From Sapria himalayana (taxonomy: Eukaryota > Streptophyta > Magnoliopsida > Malpighiales > Rafflesiaceae): a stretch of DNA of 64,000 bases. The DNA lies in assembly GCA_029783825.1 (NCBI GenBank), contig JAREIK010001336.1, positions 102,784 through 166,783 on the forward strand, read 5' to 3'. Every line of letters starts with the position of its first letter. The first letter of the stretch is position 1. The notes under the pieces were generated by a model. That model searched no databases. It saw only the letters and a list, made by a program, of their open reading frames with translations, and had not been told where the DNA came from. The position numbers and the translations under genes were made by a program. Shown piece after piece: positions 1 through 15,175 of the stretch.

Positions 1-3000
1 ATACTGAATAATAAATAATAAATCTCAATTTTATTTGTATTCATTATAATTTTAAATACGCATTTTAATTATTTACAAGTTTATTATTATAGAATTATAA
101 ATTACAAAATAAATTATGTGTAAGACAAATATAATTTAAATAATTTATTTTTAATAACAAAAATATAAACTTAAAAAAAAAGCAAAACATTAAAAAAAAT
201 TATTATTTAGTAATATATTTTACTTTGATTTGAATAAATTTAGATTTTGCAAATACTTTTTAAATAATAACTATTTTATTAATAATTGTTTATAAATTTA
301 TTTTTTGATCATAATTATAATATGTAGCAATATAATTATTTATATTGAATTTAAGTGAATTATAATTATGAATATTATTATAAATAAATATTATATTTAC
401 ATTTGAAGAAAATTTAAAAATTTTTATATTTTCAAAGGATATAATCTTCAAAAATTAGAAAAAAAAATAAAAATAAATTTTTTGCTATATCATTATTTAA
501 ATAAAACTTATAAACTACTAAAATGCCTAAACACTTAAACATCTAAACTCCTAAGCACAAAATCTACTAAATCCTTAAACCTTTAAACTCATAAACCTTA
601 AATATAATTTAAATAATTTATTAAAATATTAATTACAAAATAAATTATTAGTGATACAAATATAATTTAAATAATTTATTTTTCATCAAAAAAATATAAA
701 AACTTATAAAAAGAAGAAAAAACTAAAAAACAAAAATTATTTTTTAGTAATAAATTTTACTTGGATTTTGAATCATTTTAGGTTTTGCAATTATATTTTA
801 ATTTATATTCATCATCATAATAATAACATATTAATTTATTATTTGATAATCGATATCATATCTATGAATACAATTGTTTATATTTAGTTTATATTATATA
901 TAATTATAATGATTATTTTTAGTAAATATTGTATTCTTATTTTTAAAAAAATCTTAAAATTAATATATTGTCAAAGGTAATAACCTTTGAAAATGTAAAA
1001 AAATATCAAAAATAATTTTTTTGTTATTTCATTATTTAAACAAAACCTATAATCCACTAAATGCATAAAAACATAAATCGCTAAAGCTCTAAATGACAAA
1101 ATGTCTAAATACTTAAAATATTGAACTGGTATACAATAATAATAATTCATAAATCTCAATTTAATATTTATTCAGTATACTTTTAATTTTTTATTTTAAT
1201 TATTTATCAGTTTATTTTTATTGAAATATTAATTACAAAATAAATTATTAGGGAGACAGATATAATTTAAATTAAACTTGTATACCCTAAATAATAAAGA
1301 ATAGATCTCATTTTTTTTCATTATAATTTCAAATATTCATTTTAATTATTTATTTGTTTATTTTTATATAAATATTAATTAAAAAATAAATTATGAGTTA
1401 GAGAAATATAATTTATATAAATTATTTTTCATCAAAAAAATATAGATAAACTTACTAAAAAAAATAAAAATAATAAACAAAAAATTATGATATAGTAATA
1501 TAATTTTCTTTGCTTCTGAATTATTATAGGTTTTGTAATTATATTTTAATTGATATCTATCTTATTAATAATAGATTTTTAATTTAATTTTTGATCATTA
1601 TTAGAATATTTATCAATAATATTATTTATATTGAATATATATGATATATAATTATTAAAATTATTATAACTAAATATTATTTTCACATTTCAAAAAATGT
1701 TAAATATTATTATATTTTCAAAGGTTATAACCAATTAAAATGGCAAAAAATTACAAATTTTTTTGTTATTTTATTATTTAAATAAAACCTATAAAGCACT
1801 AAATGCCTAAAAACATTAATCGCTAAACACCTATACGACAAAACTTCTAATTACTTAAACTATTAAATTGGTATACATTGATAATAAATCATAAATCTCA
1901 TTTTAATTTTTATTCAGTATAATTTTAAATTTTTATTTTAATTATTTATTAGTTAATTTTTATAGAAATATTAATTACAAAATAAATTATTAGTGAGACA
2001 GTTATAATTTAAATTAAACCGGTATACATTAAATAATAAATAATAAATCTCTTTTTTTTAATTATAATTTTAAATATTTATTTGTTTATTTTTATATAAA
2101 TAATAATTAAAAAATAAATTATGAGTTAAACATATATTATCTATCTAAATTATTTTTAATCTAAAAAATATAGATAAATTTATAAAAAAATTACATAACT
2201 AAAAATTATTATATAGTAATATATTTTGGTTTTCTTATGATTCGTTTTATGTTTTGTAATTATATTTTAATTGATATCTATCATATTAATTATAGATTAT
2301 TAATTTATTTTTGATCATTATTAGAATATTAATCATTAAAATTGTTTATATTGAATTTATATGATATATAAATATTATGATTATTATAGCTATATATTGA
2401 ATTCTCTTTTGAAAAAAATTTAAAAATTATTATATTTTCAAAGGTTATAACCTTTGAAAATATCAAAAAATAATAAAAATAAATTTTTTGTTATTTTATT
2501 TTTTAAATAAAACCTATAAACCACTAAATGCATACACAATTAAATCAGTATACTTCTAAACCCTGTACGACCTAAATACACAAACCATTAAACCACTATA
2601 TAATATAGAATAATTAATAAATCAAATTTTTATTTCTATTTATTATAATTTTAAATATTCATTTTATTATTTATTAGTTTATTTTTATACAAATATTTAT
2701 TACAAAATAAATTATGAGTAAGACATATATAATTTAAATAATTTATTTTTAATCAAAAGATATATATACACTTATAAAAGAAGTAAAATATAAAAATTAA
2801 TAATTATTATTCTGTAATATATTTTACTTTAATTTTGAATCAATTTGGGTTTTGTAAATATTTTTTAATTAATATCTATCTTATTATTAATAGTTTATTA
2901 ATTTAATTTTTGATCATTATTATAATAACTATCAATAAAATTGTTTATATTGAATTTATAAGATGTATGATTATAAATAATATTATAACTAAATATTGTA

Positions 3001-6000
3001 TTCACATTTCAGAAAATTTTAAATCTCAAAACCATTAAACTAGTATACATTAATAATAAATCATAAATCTCATTTTAATTTTTATTCAGTATAATTTTAA
3101 ATTTTAATTTTAATTATTTATCAGTTTATTTTTATAGAAATATTAATTACAAAATAAATTATTAGTGATACAGATATAATTTAAATAATTTATATTACAT
3201 CAAAAAAATATAAGCTTATAAAAATAAACACAATTTTAAAAACATAAATTTATTATTCAGTAAAATATTTTATTTTGATTTTATATCATTTTTGATTTTG
3301 CATTTAAATTTTAATTTATATCATTCTATTTAATAATAGTTTGTTAATTATTTATTGTTCATTATTATAATATCTATTAATAAAATTATTTATATTGAGT
3401 TTACATCATATATAATTATTAAGATTATTATAACTAAATATTATATTTAAATTTTTAAAAAAAAATTAAAAATTATTATATTTTCAAAGGTTATAACCTT
3501 CAAAAATTTTAAAAAAACAAAAAATTAAATATAATGTTTTTTCATTCTTTAAATAAAAAGTATAAATAACTTAAGGCATAAACACTTATATCACTAAACA
3601 CCTAAATACCTAAACCATTAAAACTATATATCCTGAATAATAAATGATAAATCTCACATTTATTTGTATTCATTATAATTTTAAATATTCATTTTAATAA
3701 TTTTTAGTTTATTTTTATAGAATTATAAATTTCAAAATATATTATGAGGAAGACAAATATAATTTAAATTATATACTTTTAAGAACAAAAAATATAAACT
3801 TATAAAAAGAAGCAAAACATCAAAAACATTATTTATAGTAATTTATTTTACTTTGATTTTGAATAAATTTTGGTTTTGCAAATATATTTAAAATAATATC
3901 TATATTATTTATAATAGTTTATTAATTTACTTTTTGATCATTAATATAATATCTATCAGTATAATTGTTTATATTGAATTTATATGATATATAATTATTA
4001 ATATTTTCAAAACTAAATATAGTATTCACATTTAAAAAAAAATTAAAAATTTTTATATTTTCAAAGGATATAACCTTAAAAAATGAGAAAAAATAACAAA
4101 AAATAAATTTTTTTCATATCATTGTTTAAATAAAACTTATAAACCATTAAATACCTAAACACATAAATCTCTAAACTCCTAAACCCCGAAGCCCTTAAAT
4201 ACTTAAACCTTTATTCTCGTAAACCTTAAATATATTTTAAATAATTTATTGAAATATTATTTACAAAATAAATATTGAATGATACAAATATAATTTAAAT
4301 AATTTATTTTTTATCAAAAAATTATATAATATCATAAAATGAGGCAAAAGCTAAAAAACAAAAATTATTATTTAGTTATAAATTTACTTTGATTTTTAAT
4401 CATTTTAGTTTTTGTAAATAAATTTTAATTTATATATATCATATTAATAATAGATTATTAATTTATTTTTTGATATTTGATATAATATCTATTAATAAAA
4501 TTGTTTATATTTAGTTTATATTATATATTGTTATAATAATTATTATTACTAAATATGTATTCAGATTTTTAAAAAATTTTAAAATTATTATATTTACAAA
4601 TGTTATAATCTTTGAAAATTTGAAAAAATATCAAAAATAATTTATCTGTTATTTCATTATTTAAATAAAACCTATAAACCACTAAATGCCTAAATACTTA
4701 AATGAATAACTTCTAAATCTTGAAAACCCTAAATAGATAATTTTTTTATTCAGATATATCCTAGATAATAAACAATAAATCTCATTTTTATTTTTTTTAT
4801 TATAATTTTAAATATTCATTTTAATTATTTATTTGTTTATTTTTATATAAATATTAATTACAAAATAAATTATTAGTTAGACAATTATACTTTATAATTA
4901 TTATTTTTAATCAAAAAAAATATAGATAAACTTAGTAAAATAAAAAAAAATTAAAAACAAAAAATTATTATATAATAATATAATTTGCTTTGCTTCTAAA
5001 TCATTAATGGTTTTCTAATTATATTTTAATTGATATCTATCTTATTAATAATAGATTATTAATTTATTTTTTTGATTATTATTAGAATATTTATCAATAA
5101 AATTATTTATATTGAATTTATATGATATTTAAATATAATGATTATTATTACTAAATATTGAATTCACTTTTTAAAAAAATTTAAAATTATTAAATTTTCA
5201 TAGGTTATAAACTTGGAAAATGTGAAAAAATAAAAAAAAATATTTTTTTTTGATTTTCATTGTTTAAATAAAACCTATAAACCACTAAATGCCTAAACAC
5301 TTAATTCAATAACTCCTAAATCTCTAAAACCCTAAATAATAAAAAATAATCTTTATAAACTAGTAACCCTAAATATTAAATAATAAATCTCAATATTATT
5401 TTTTTCATTATAATTTTAAATATTCATTTTAATTATTTATTCGTTTATTTTTATATAAATATTAATTCCAAAATAAATTATGAGTTAGACAAATATAATT
5501 TATATAAATTATTTTTCATTGAAAAATATAGATAAATTTAGAAAAAGAATAAAAACTTTAAAAACTAAAATTTATTAAACAGTAATATATTTTGTTCTCC
5601 TTCTGAATCATTTTAGATTTTTAATTGATATCTATCTTATTAATAATTGTTTATTAATTTATTTTTTGATCATTATTAGAATATTTATCAATAAAATTGT
5701 TTAGACTGAATTTATATGATATATAAATATAATAATTATTATAACTAAATATTTAATTCACATTTGAAAAAAATTTAAAAATTATTATATTTTCAAAGGA
5801 TATAACCTTTGGAAATATGAAAAAATAAAAAAAATAAATTTTATGTTATTTTATTTTTTAAATAAAACATATAAACAACTAAATGCATACACAGTTATAT
5901 CAGTAAACTCCTAAACCCCATAATGCTAAATACATAAACCATTAAACCGCTATATACTACTTAATAATAATAAAATTGAATTTTTATTACAATTTATTAT

Positions 6001-6549
6001 TATCTTAAATATTCATTTTAATTATTTATTAGTTTATTTTTATATAAATTTTTTTTACAAAATAAATTATGAGTGTGACACATATAATTTAAATAGTTTA
6101 TTTGTAATCAAAAAATATATATACGCTTTTAAAAGAAGTATAAAAGTAGTATTATTGAAAATTAAAAATTATTATCAACTAATATATATTACTTTAAATA
6201 GAAATCAATTTGGGTTTTCTAAATATTTTTTAATTAATATCTATCTTATTATAAATATTTTATTAATTTAATTTTTGATCATTATTATAATATCTATCAA
6301 TAAAATTATTTATATTGAATTTATATCATATATAATTATTAATATTATTATAACTAAATATTATATCCACATTTCAAAAAATTTTAAATATTATTATATT
6401 TTCAAAGGATATAACCTATGAAAATGAGAAAAAATAACAAATTTTTTTTCGTTATTTTATTGATTAAATAAAACCAATAAACCACTAAATGCCTAAAAAC
6501 CTAAATCGCTAAACTCCTAAAAGACAAAACCTCTAAATACTTAAACCAT

Positions 6550-6990
6550 TAAACTAGTATATATTAATAATAAATCATAAATATCATTTTAATTTTTATT
6601 CAGTATAATTTTAAATTTTTATTTTAATTAATTTTAGCTTTATTTTTATAAAAATATTAATTACAAAATAAATTTTTAGTAAGATAGATATAATTTAAAT
6701 TAGACCAGTATACCCTATAAAATAAATAATAAATCTCATTATTTTTAATTATAATTTTATATATTCATTTTAATTATTTATTTGTTTATTTTTATATAAA
6801 TATTAATTACAAAATAAATTATTAGTAAGACAGATCTAATTTAAATTAGACCGGTATACCCTAAAAAATAAATAATAAATCTCATTATTTTCAATTATAA
6901 TTTTATATATTCATTTTAATTATTTATTTGTTTATTTTTATATAAATATTAATTACAAAATAATTTCTGAGTTACACAAATATAATTTAT
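6550..6990 (+). repeat. Triplicated ~146-151 bp box inside one satellite monomer
   Basis: Three tandem copies of the segment running from the ACCGGTATACC box through the TTTATATAAATATTAATTACAAAATAAAT stretch begin near 6550, 6701 and 6847. Copies two and three are almost identical, so that duplication is recent. This makes the local monomer 889 bp between palindrome cores instead of about 600. Two-copy versions of the same box explain the 720-747 bp monomers elsewhere, for example at 976-1723 and 1723-2443. Confidence 0.9.
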
Positions 6991-7989
6991 GTAAATTATT
7001 TTTCATCAAAAAATTATAAATAAACTTTTTAAAAGAAAAAACAATAGAAAACAAAAAAATTATTATATAGTAATTTATTTTGCTTTGCTTCTGAATCATT
7101 TTAGGTTTTGTATTTATATTTTAATTGTTATCTATCTTATTAATAATAGATTATTAACTTATTTTTTCATCATTATTAGAATATTTATCATTTAAAATGT
7201 TTATATTGAATTTATCTGATATAAAAATATTATGATTATTATAACTAAATATTGTCTTCACTTTTAAAAAAAATTTAAAATTATTATATTTTGAAAGGTT
7301 CTAACCTTTGAAAATGTTAAAAAATATAAAAAAAATATCGTTTTCTTTGTTATTCTATTGTTTAAATAAAACCTATACACCACTAAATGTCTAAGCATTT
7401 AAATCACTAAACTACAAAATCTCGATACCTCTATATAGATAATCTTTTAAATCGGTGTACCCTAAATAATAATTATATATTTCATTTTTATTTGTTTTCA
7501 TTATGATTTAAAAAATTTATTTTGATTGTTTAGTTTTTTATTTATATATATGTATTAATTATAAAATAAATTATTAGTTAAGAATTTAATTTATAAAATT
7601 ATTTTTAATCAAAGAATTGATAAGCTTATAAAAAGAACAAAATTTAAAAACAAATAATTATTATTTAGTGTTATATTTTGCTTTGATTTTGAATCATTTT
7701 AGGTTTTGATATTATATTTTAAGTAATATCAATCTTATTCATAATATATTTTTAATTTATTTTTTGATAATTATTAGAATATCTATCAATAAAATTGTTT
7801 ATATTTAATTTATAATATATATAATTATTATGATTATTATAAAATAATATTATATCACTTTTGAAAAATATTTAAAAATTATTATATTTTCAAAGATTAT
7901 AATCTTAAAAAATGAGAAAAAATAATAGAAATAAATTTTTAGTTATTTTATTTTTTTAATAAAATCTATAGACCATTAAATGCTTACAT

Positions 7990-10900
7990 ACTTAAATTAG
8001 TAAGCTCATAAACCCCGAAACCCCTTAATACATATAGATTTTAACTTCTATATACTACTTAATATATAATAAATCTCATTTTTATTTCTATTTATTATAA
8101 TTTTAAATATTCATTTTAATTATTTATAGTTTAATTTTTTAGAAAAATAAATTACAAAATAAATTTCGAGTGAGACAAATATTATTTAAATAATTTATTT
8201 TTAATAAAAAAAATATAAGCTTATAAAAAGAAGAAAAAATTTAAAAATTAAATATTATTATTTAGTAATATATTTTGATTTGATTTTGAATCATTTTATG
8301 TTATGTAAATATAATTTAATTAATATTTATATTATTAATAATAGTTTATAAATTTAATTTTTGATCATTATTATAATATTTATCATTAAAATTGTTTATA
8401 TTGAATATATATGATATATAATTAGAAAGATTAATATAATTATATATAGTATTCACAATTCAAAAAATTTTAAAAATTATTTTATTTTTAAAGGTTATAA
8501 CATTTGAAAATAAAAAAAAATAAAAAAAAATTATTTTTATTATATAAATAAAACCTATAAACCACTAAATACATAAAAACATAAATTGATAAACTCCTAA
8601 ACGAAAAAACTCCTAAATAATCAAACCATTAAAAGGTGATACCACATATAATAAATCATAAATCTCATTTTAATTTGAATTCATTATAATTTTAAATATT
8701 CATTTTAATTATTTATTAGTTTATTTTTTTATAGAAATATTAATTACAAAATAAAAATCAGCGAGACAACTATAATTTTAATAATTTATTTTTAATCAAA
8801 AAAAAATATAGCATATAAAATGAAGTAAAAATTTAAAAACAAAAAATTATTATTTACTAATATATTTTACTTTGATTTTGAATCATTATATACAGGTTTT
8901 GCAATTATATTTTAATTGCTATCAATCTTATTAAGAATAGTTTATTAATTTATTATTTGATCAATTTTATAATATCTAACAATAAAATTTCTTATATTGA
9001 ATTTAAATGTCTTATAATTATTAAGATTATTATAACTAAATATTATATTTACATTTGAAAAAAAAATATAAAAATTATTATATTTTCAAAGGTTATAACC
9101 TTGAAAAATGATAAAAAATAACAAAACTATTTTTTTTATTATTTTATTATTTAAATAAAACTTATAAACCACTAAATGCCTAAACATTTAAATCTCTAGA
9201 CTCCTAAACACCAAAAACCCCTAAATACTTAAACCATTAAACCTATATAACCGAAATAATAAATAATAAATCTCATTTTTATTTGTATTCATTATAATTT
9301 TAAAAATTTATTTTAATTATTTTTTAGTTTGTTTTTATAGAAATATTAATTACAAATTAAATAATGAGTGAGACATATATAATTTAAATAAATTATTTTT
9401 TATGAAAAAAAAATAAGCTTATAAAAATAAACAAAATTTCAAGAATTTAAAATTTTATTTAGTAATATAATTTACTTTGATTTTGAATTATTTTGGTTTT
9501 TGCAAATATATTTTAATTAATATCTATCTTATTAATAATAGTTTATTATTTTATTTTTTGATCATTATAATAATATATAATAATAAATTTTTTTATAATG
9601 AATTTACAACAAATATAATTTTTAAGATTATTATAACTAAGTATTGTATTCATATTTTATAACTATTAAAAACTTATTATATTTTTAAATGTTATAGCAT
9701 TTGAAAATCACAAAAATTAATAAAAATAAATTTTTTTTATTTCATTGATTAAATAAAACATATAAACACATAAATGTGTAAACATATAAATCAATAAACT
9801 CATTAACCCCAAAACCACAAAAAACTTAAACAATTAAATAGTTATACCCTAAATAATAAATCATAAATCTCATTTTTATTAGTATTCATCATAATTTTAT
9901 ATATACATTTTAATTATTTATTAGTTTATTTTTATAGAAATATAAATTGAAAAATAAATTAATAGTGAGACAAATATAATTTAAATAATTTATTTTTCAT
10001 GAAAAAATATATAGGCTTATAAATGGATACAAAAATTTAAAAATTTAAAAATTTAAATTTAATACTTCGTAAAATATTTCACTTTGATTTTGAATCATTT
10101 TAGGTTTTGAAAATATATTTTAAACAATATTTATCTTATTAATAATTATTTATTACTTTTTTATGATCATTATTCTAATATATATCAATAAAATAGTTTA
10201 TATTGAATTTATATAATATATAATTATTATGATTATTTTAACTTCATATTATATTCACTTTTCAAAAAAAAATAATAAATTATTATATTTTCACGGGTTA
10301 TAACATTCAAAAATGAAAAAAAATAATAAAAATAAATTTTTTGTTATTTTATTTTTTATATAAAACCAATAAACCACTAAATTACTATATTCTAAAATGA
10401 TTAAACTCCTAACCCACGAAGCCCATAAATACTTAAAACATTAAATTAGTATAGTCCAAATAATAAATCATAAATCTAATTTTTATTAGTATTCATTATA
10501 ATTTTAAATATACATTTTAATTATTTATCAGTTTATTTTTATAGAAATATTAATTACAAAATAAATTATTAGTGCGACATATATAGTTTAAATTATTTAT
10601 TTTTCATCAAATAAAATGCTTATATAAAGAAACACATTTTTAAAAATAAAAAATTATTACTTAATAATATATCTTAGTTTGATTTTGAATCATTTTAGAT
10701 TATACAATTATATTTTAATTTATATCATTCTTATAAATACAAGTTTATTAATTTATATATTAATCATTATTATAATATCAATCAATAAAATTATTTATAT
10801 TAAGTTTACATTATATATAATTATTAAGATTCTTATAACTAAATATTATATTCACATTTAAAAAAAATTAAAATTATTAAATTTTCAAAGGTTACAACCT

Positions 10901-11650
10901 TCAAAAATTAAAAAATAATCAAACAAATTAAATTTTTTGTTTTTTAATTCTTTAAATAAAAACTATAAATCACTAAAGGTCCAAACAATTAAATCACTAG
11001 ACTCCTAAACCACAAAACACCTAAATACCTAAACCATTAAACTGGTATATCTTGAATAAAAAATAATAAATCTCAATTTTATTTGTATTCATTATAATTT
11101 TAAATATGCATTTTAAATATTTATTAGTTTATTATGATAGAATTATAAATTACAAAATAAATTATGAGTAAAACAAATATAATTTAAATAATTTATTTTT
11201 AATAACAAAAATATAAATGTATAAAAAAAGCAAAACATTAAAACAATTATTATTTAGTAATATATTTTACTTTGATTTTAATAAATTTAGATTTTGCAAA
11301 TACTTTTTAAATATTATCTATTTTATTAATAATAGTTTATTAATTTATTTTGTGATCATTATTATAATATCTAGCAATGTAATTATTTATATTGAATTTA
11401 AATGACTTATATTTATGAAGATTATTATAGATAAATGATATATTTACATTTGAAAAAATTTAAAAATTATTATATTTTCAAAGGATATAACCTTCAAAAT
11501 TAGAAAAAATAAAAAAAATTAAATTTTATGTTATATAATTGTTTAAATAAACTTTTAAACCACTAAATCCCTAAACACTTTAATCTCTAAACTCCTTAAC
11601 AGAAAAGCCCCTAAATACTTAAACCTTTAAACTCATAAACCTTAATTATA
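7990..11650 (+). repeat. Higher-order register N-O-P-K-L-M-A, reference copy
   Basis: Seven consecutive monomers can be told apart by diagnostic wording in their octamer tracts. N has TTAGTAAGCTCATAAACCCC. O ends in ACCACATATAATAAATCAT. P has TCTCTAGACTCCTAAAC and ACCTATATAACC. K has GAAAATCACAAAAATT and TGTGTAAACATATAAATC. L has CCCATAAATACTTAAAACAT. M has GGTCCAAACAATTAAATCAC. A has CCTTTAAACTCATAAACCTT. The same types recur in the same order elsewhere in the window. The letters are my own labels. Confidence 0.75.
10971..11050 (+). repeat. Representative octamer minisatellite within a monomer
   Basis: This stretch divides exactly into ten 8-mers: CACTAAAG, GTCCAAAC, AATTAAAT, CACTAGAC, TCCTAAAC, CACAAAAC, ACCTAAAT, ACCTAAAC, CATTAAAC, TGGTATAT. 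The shared core is (C/T)TAAA(C/T) in fixed phase. An equivalent tract is present in nearly every monomer of the window. It resembles degenerate plant telomere repeat (AAACCCT), but with period 8 rather than 7. Confidence 0.9.
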
Positions 11651-14197
11651 ATTTAAATAATTTATTAAAATATTAATTACAAAATAAATTATGATTGATA
11701 CAAATTTAATTTAAATAATTTATTTTTCATCAAAAAAAATATATAAGCTTATAAAAAGAAGCAAAAACGAAAAAACAAAAATTATTATTTAGTAATAAAT
11801 TTTACTTTGATTTTGAAAAATTTTAGGTTTTGCAATTTTGTTTTAATTTATATCTATCATATTAATAATAGCATATTAATTTATTTTTTGATAATAATTT
11901 TAATATCTATAAATAAAATTCTTTTTATTTTGTTTATATTATATATAATCATAATGATTATATTTTTCAACAAAAAAATATAGATAAACTTATTAAAATA
12001 AGAAAAAAATTAAAAACAAAAAATTATTATATAGTAATATATTTTACTTTGTTTCTGAATTAATTTAGGTTTTGTAATTATATTTTAATTGATATCTAAC
12101 TTATTAATAATAAATTATTAATTTATATTTTGATCAATATTAAAATATTTATCAATAAAAATATTTATATTTAATATATATGATATATAAATTTAATATT
12201 AATTATAACTAAATATTGTATTCACTTTTGAAAAAAATTTTAAAATTATTATATTTTCAAAGGTTATAACCTTTGAACATGTGAAAAAACGAAAAAAATA
12301 ATTTTTTATTATTTTATTATTTAAATAAAACCTATAAATCACTAAATGCCTAAACACTTAAATCACTAAACTACAAAATCTCGATACCCCTATATAGATA
12401 ATCGTTTAAACTAGTATCCCATAAATAATAATTAATAAATCTCATTTTTATTTGTTTTCATTTTAATTTAAAAAATTCATTTTGATTGTTTAGTTATATA
12501 TATATATTAATTATAAACTAAATTATGAATTAAAAATATAATTTATAAAAATTATTTTTCATCAAAAAATAGAGAAGCTTATAAAAAGAATAAAAACTTA
12601 AAAAAATTATTATTAAGTAATATATTTTTCTTTTCTTTTGAATCATTTTAGGTTTTGATATTCTATTTTTATTAATATCAATCTTATCCATAATAAATTT
12701 TTAATTTATTTTTTGATAATTATTAGAATATCTATCAATAAAATTGTTTATATTGAATTTATATGATATATAATTTTTATGATTATTATAAATAAATATT
12801 TATTTACTTTTGAAAAACATTTAAAACTTATAATATTTTCAAATGTTATAATCTTTGAAAATATCAAAAAATAATAAAAATAATTTTTTTTTATTTTTTT
12901 TCTTAAATAAAACCTATAAACCACTAAATGCATACATAGTTAAAACAGTAAACTCCTAAACCCAGTAATGCCTAAATACATATACCATTAAACTGCTATA
13001 TACTACTTAATAATTAATAAATCTAATTTTTATTTCTATTTATTATAATTTTAAATATTCATTTTAATTATTTATTAGTTTATTTTTATTGAAATATTTA
13101 TTACAAAATAAAGTATAAGGCGACAAATATAATTTAATTAATTTATTTTTAATAAAAAAATATATGGTTCTAAAAGAAATAAAAATTTAAAAATTAAAAA
13201 TTATTATCCAGTAATATATTTTACTTTAATTTTTAATCAATTTTCGTATTGTAAATATTTTTTAATTAATATCTATCTTTTTATTAATAGTTTATTAATT
13301 TAATTTTTTATCATTATTATATTGTCTATCACAAAAATTGTTTATATTGAATTTATATGATATATAATTATTAATATTATTATAACTAAATATTGTATTC
13401 ACATTTCAAAAAATTGTAAAAATTATTATATTTTCAAAGGTTAACCTATTAAAATATTGTATTGCTAAACTCCTAACGACAAAACCTCTAAATACGTAAA
13501 CTATTAAATTGGTATACATTAATAATAAATCTTAAATCTCATTTTAATTTTTATTCAGTATAATTTTAAATTTTTATTTTAATTATTTATCAGTTTATTT
13601 TTATAGAAATATTAATTATAAAATAAATTATTAGTGAGACGGATCTAATTTAAATTAAATCGGTATCCCTAAATAATAAAAAATAAATAATAAGTCTCAT
13701 ATTTTTTTTATATATCTTTAAATATTAATTTTAATTATTTATTTCTTTATTTATATATAAATATTAATTACAAAATAAATTATGAGTTAAACAAATATAA
13801 TTTATATAAATTATTTTTAATCAAAAAAATATAGATAAACTTATTAAAAGAATAAAAAATTAAAAAACAAAAAATTATTATATAGTAATATATTTTTCTT
13901 TGCTTCTCAATCAATTTATGTTTTGTAATTATATTTTAATTAATATCTATCTTATTATTAATGGATTATTAATTTATTTTTTTAATTTTTATTAGAATAT
14001 TTATCAATAAAATTGTTTATATTGAATTTATATAATATATAAATATAATGATTAGAATAACTAAATATTATATTCACATCTGAAAAAAATTTATAAATTA
14101 TTATATTTTCAAAGGTTATAACATTTGAAAATATCAAAAAAAAAATAAAAATAAATTTTTTCTTGTTTTATTTTTTTTAAAAAAAACCTATAAACCA

Positions 14198-14205
14198 CTC
14201 AATGC
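14198..14205 (+). repeat. Left target-site duplication of hAT copy 1
   Basis: CTCAATGC directly precedes the left terminal inverted repeat. The matching 8 bp after the right end is CTGGGTGC. Both are three or fewer changes from CTAAATGC, which is what the unoccupied satellite monomer has at this position. An 8-bp duplication is the hAT superfamily signature. Confidence 0.7.
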
Positions 14206-15175
14206 TAGGTGTGCTCATGGGACGAGACTGGATAGGGATTACAAATCTTCAGTCCCTTCCCACAGTTCGGAGATTTTTTTTTTGAAGATCCAGACTCATT
14301 TCATAGGTTGAAAATATCAAGATGTGATAGGACGGAGATCGGGGATTTTGGGTAGGATGAAATGGTTCGGGGACGGAATGGAGTTCGGACATTTTTTACA
14401 ATTTATTTTCTTCAAACCGGCCAAGTTAGTTCATGTGGAAACCTTTTGTTGTACCATTTATCATTCCTTAGTTATGTATCTTTCAACCTCAAATTGGGTC
14501 AATTTTGTTTTGTCAAATAGGCTGAATACCACAAACGAGTTCCATTACATTGTCAAAAGCATTGATGTGCAGAAAAGAATAGAAATGTTAAATAGAATGG
14601 GACCGAGCTGTGTACTTAATTTGGTTCATTGTTTTTTCACAAGTTGGCTTTATTGAGGCGAGTGAATGTTAACTATAATAGCAATACTGCATTTTTTAAA
14701 CAATTACTTAAAATATTAAGGAATAGCTAAAGATGACCACAAATATTGGAAGCATCAATTACTAGTTAAGTAATTGCTAAAATTAGGCAGCTTAATATAA
14801 CAAAAAAAATACAACTAATAACAACCATGATAATAATCATTTCAAAGGTCTGTCCCGCAACAGCAATGAAAATCCAAACCTAATTAATTATCTCTTCTAC
14901 AACTCCTCCCTTTTCTTCCTCCACTCTAGAAGGACAACCAAAGATGAAAACATGTTAATAATGTTGACATAAATTTATAAGATGAAAGAGTAATAAAAAA
15001 CAAAATATTACCTTATAAAATTTAATACACCCATTCCAAATTTAGTTGGCCAACTATAATTGGAAGAATATATGGATCTTGTGACCCCTCTTAAAATTGT
15101 AATTGAACCATATTTTTTTTAAATTGAATGAATAAAATAAGTAAAAGTTAAATTAAAATTTACAAGATTTGTATA

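Larger units (their letters stand above)
1..14197 (+). repeat. AT-rich ~600-bp satellite array, forward block 1
   Basis: This block holds head-to-tail copies of one monomer. The GGTTATAACC core recurs at about 438, 976, 1723, 2443, 6408, 7297, 8493, 9091, 9690, 10296, 10890 and 11483. Spacing is mostly 593-606 bp, with shorter (538) and longer (720-747, 889) variants. Each unit carries, in order: an octamer CTAAAC-like tract; GGTATACC and AATAAATAATAAATCTC; an AT body with TTTGATCATTATTATAATAT and TATATTGAATTTATATGATA; and a palindrome. Deletion junctions are visible near 3025, 11950 and 13440. I see no gene in this stretch. The family is not one I can name. Confidence 0.96.

Noticed and set aside
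9477..9662. Recurrent 60-80 residue ORFs rich in Ile, Asn, Tyr and Leu (also at 10679, 33315, 35244, 42831, 45220, 46858, 57124 and others)
   Set aside because: They are the same stretch of the satellite body read in one frame. Most monomers have stops there, and the composition is what AT-rich DNA gives by chance. No start context or domain is seen.
14324..14656. Open frame of 110 codons in hAT copy 1, also open (98 codons) in copy 2
   Set aside because: It runs antisense to the transposase, over the element's 3' flanking part. The two copies are recent duplicates, so shared openness is not evidence of selection. No known domain.
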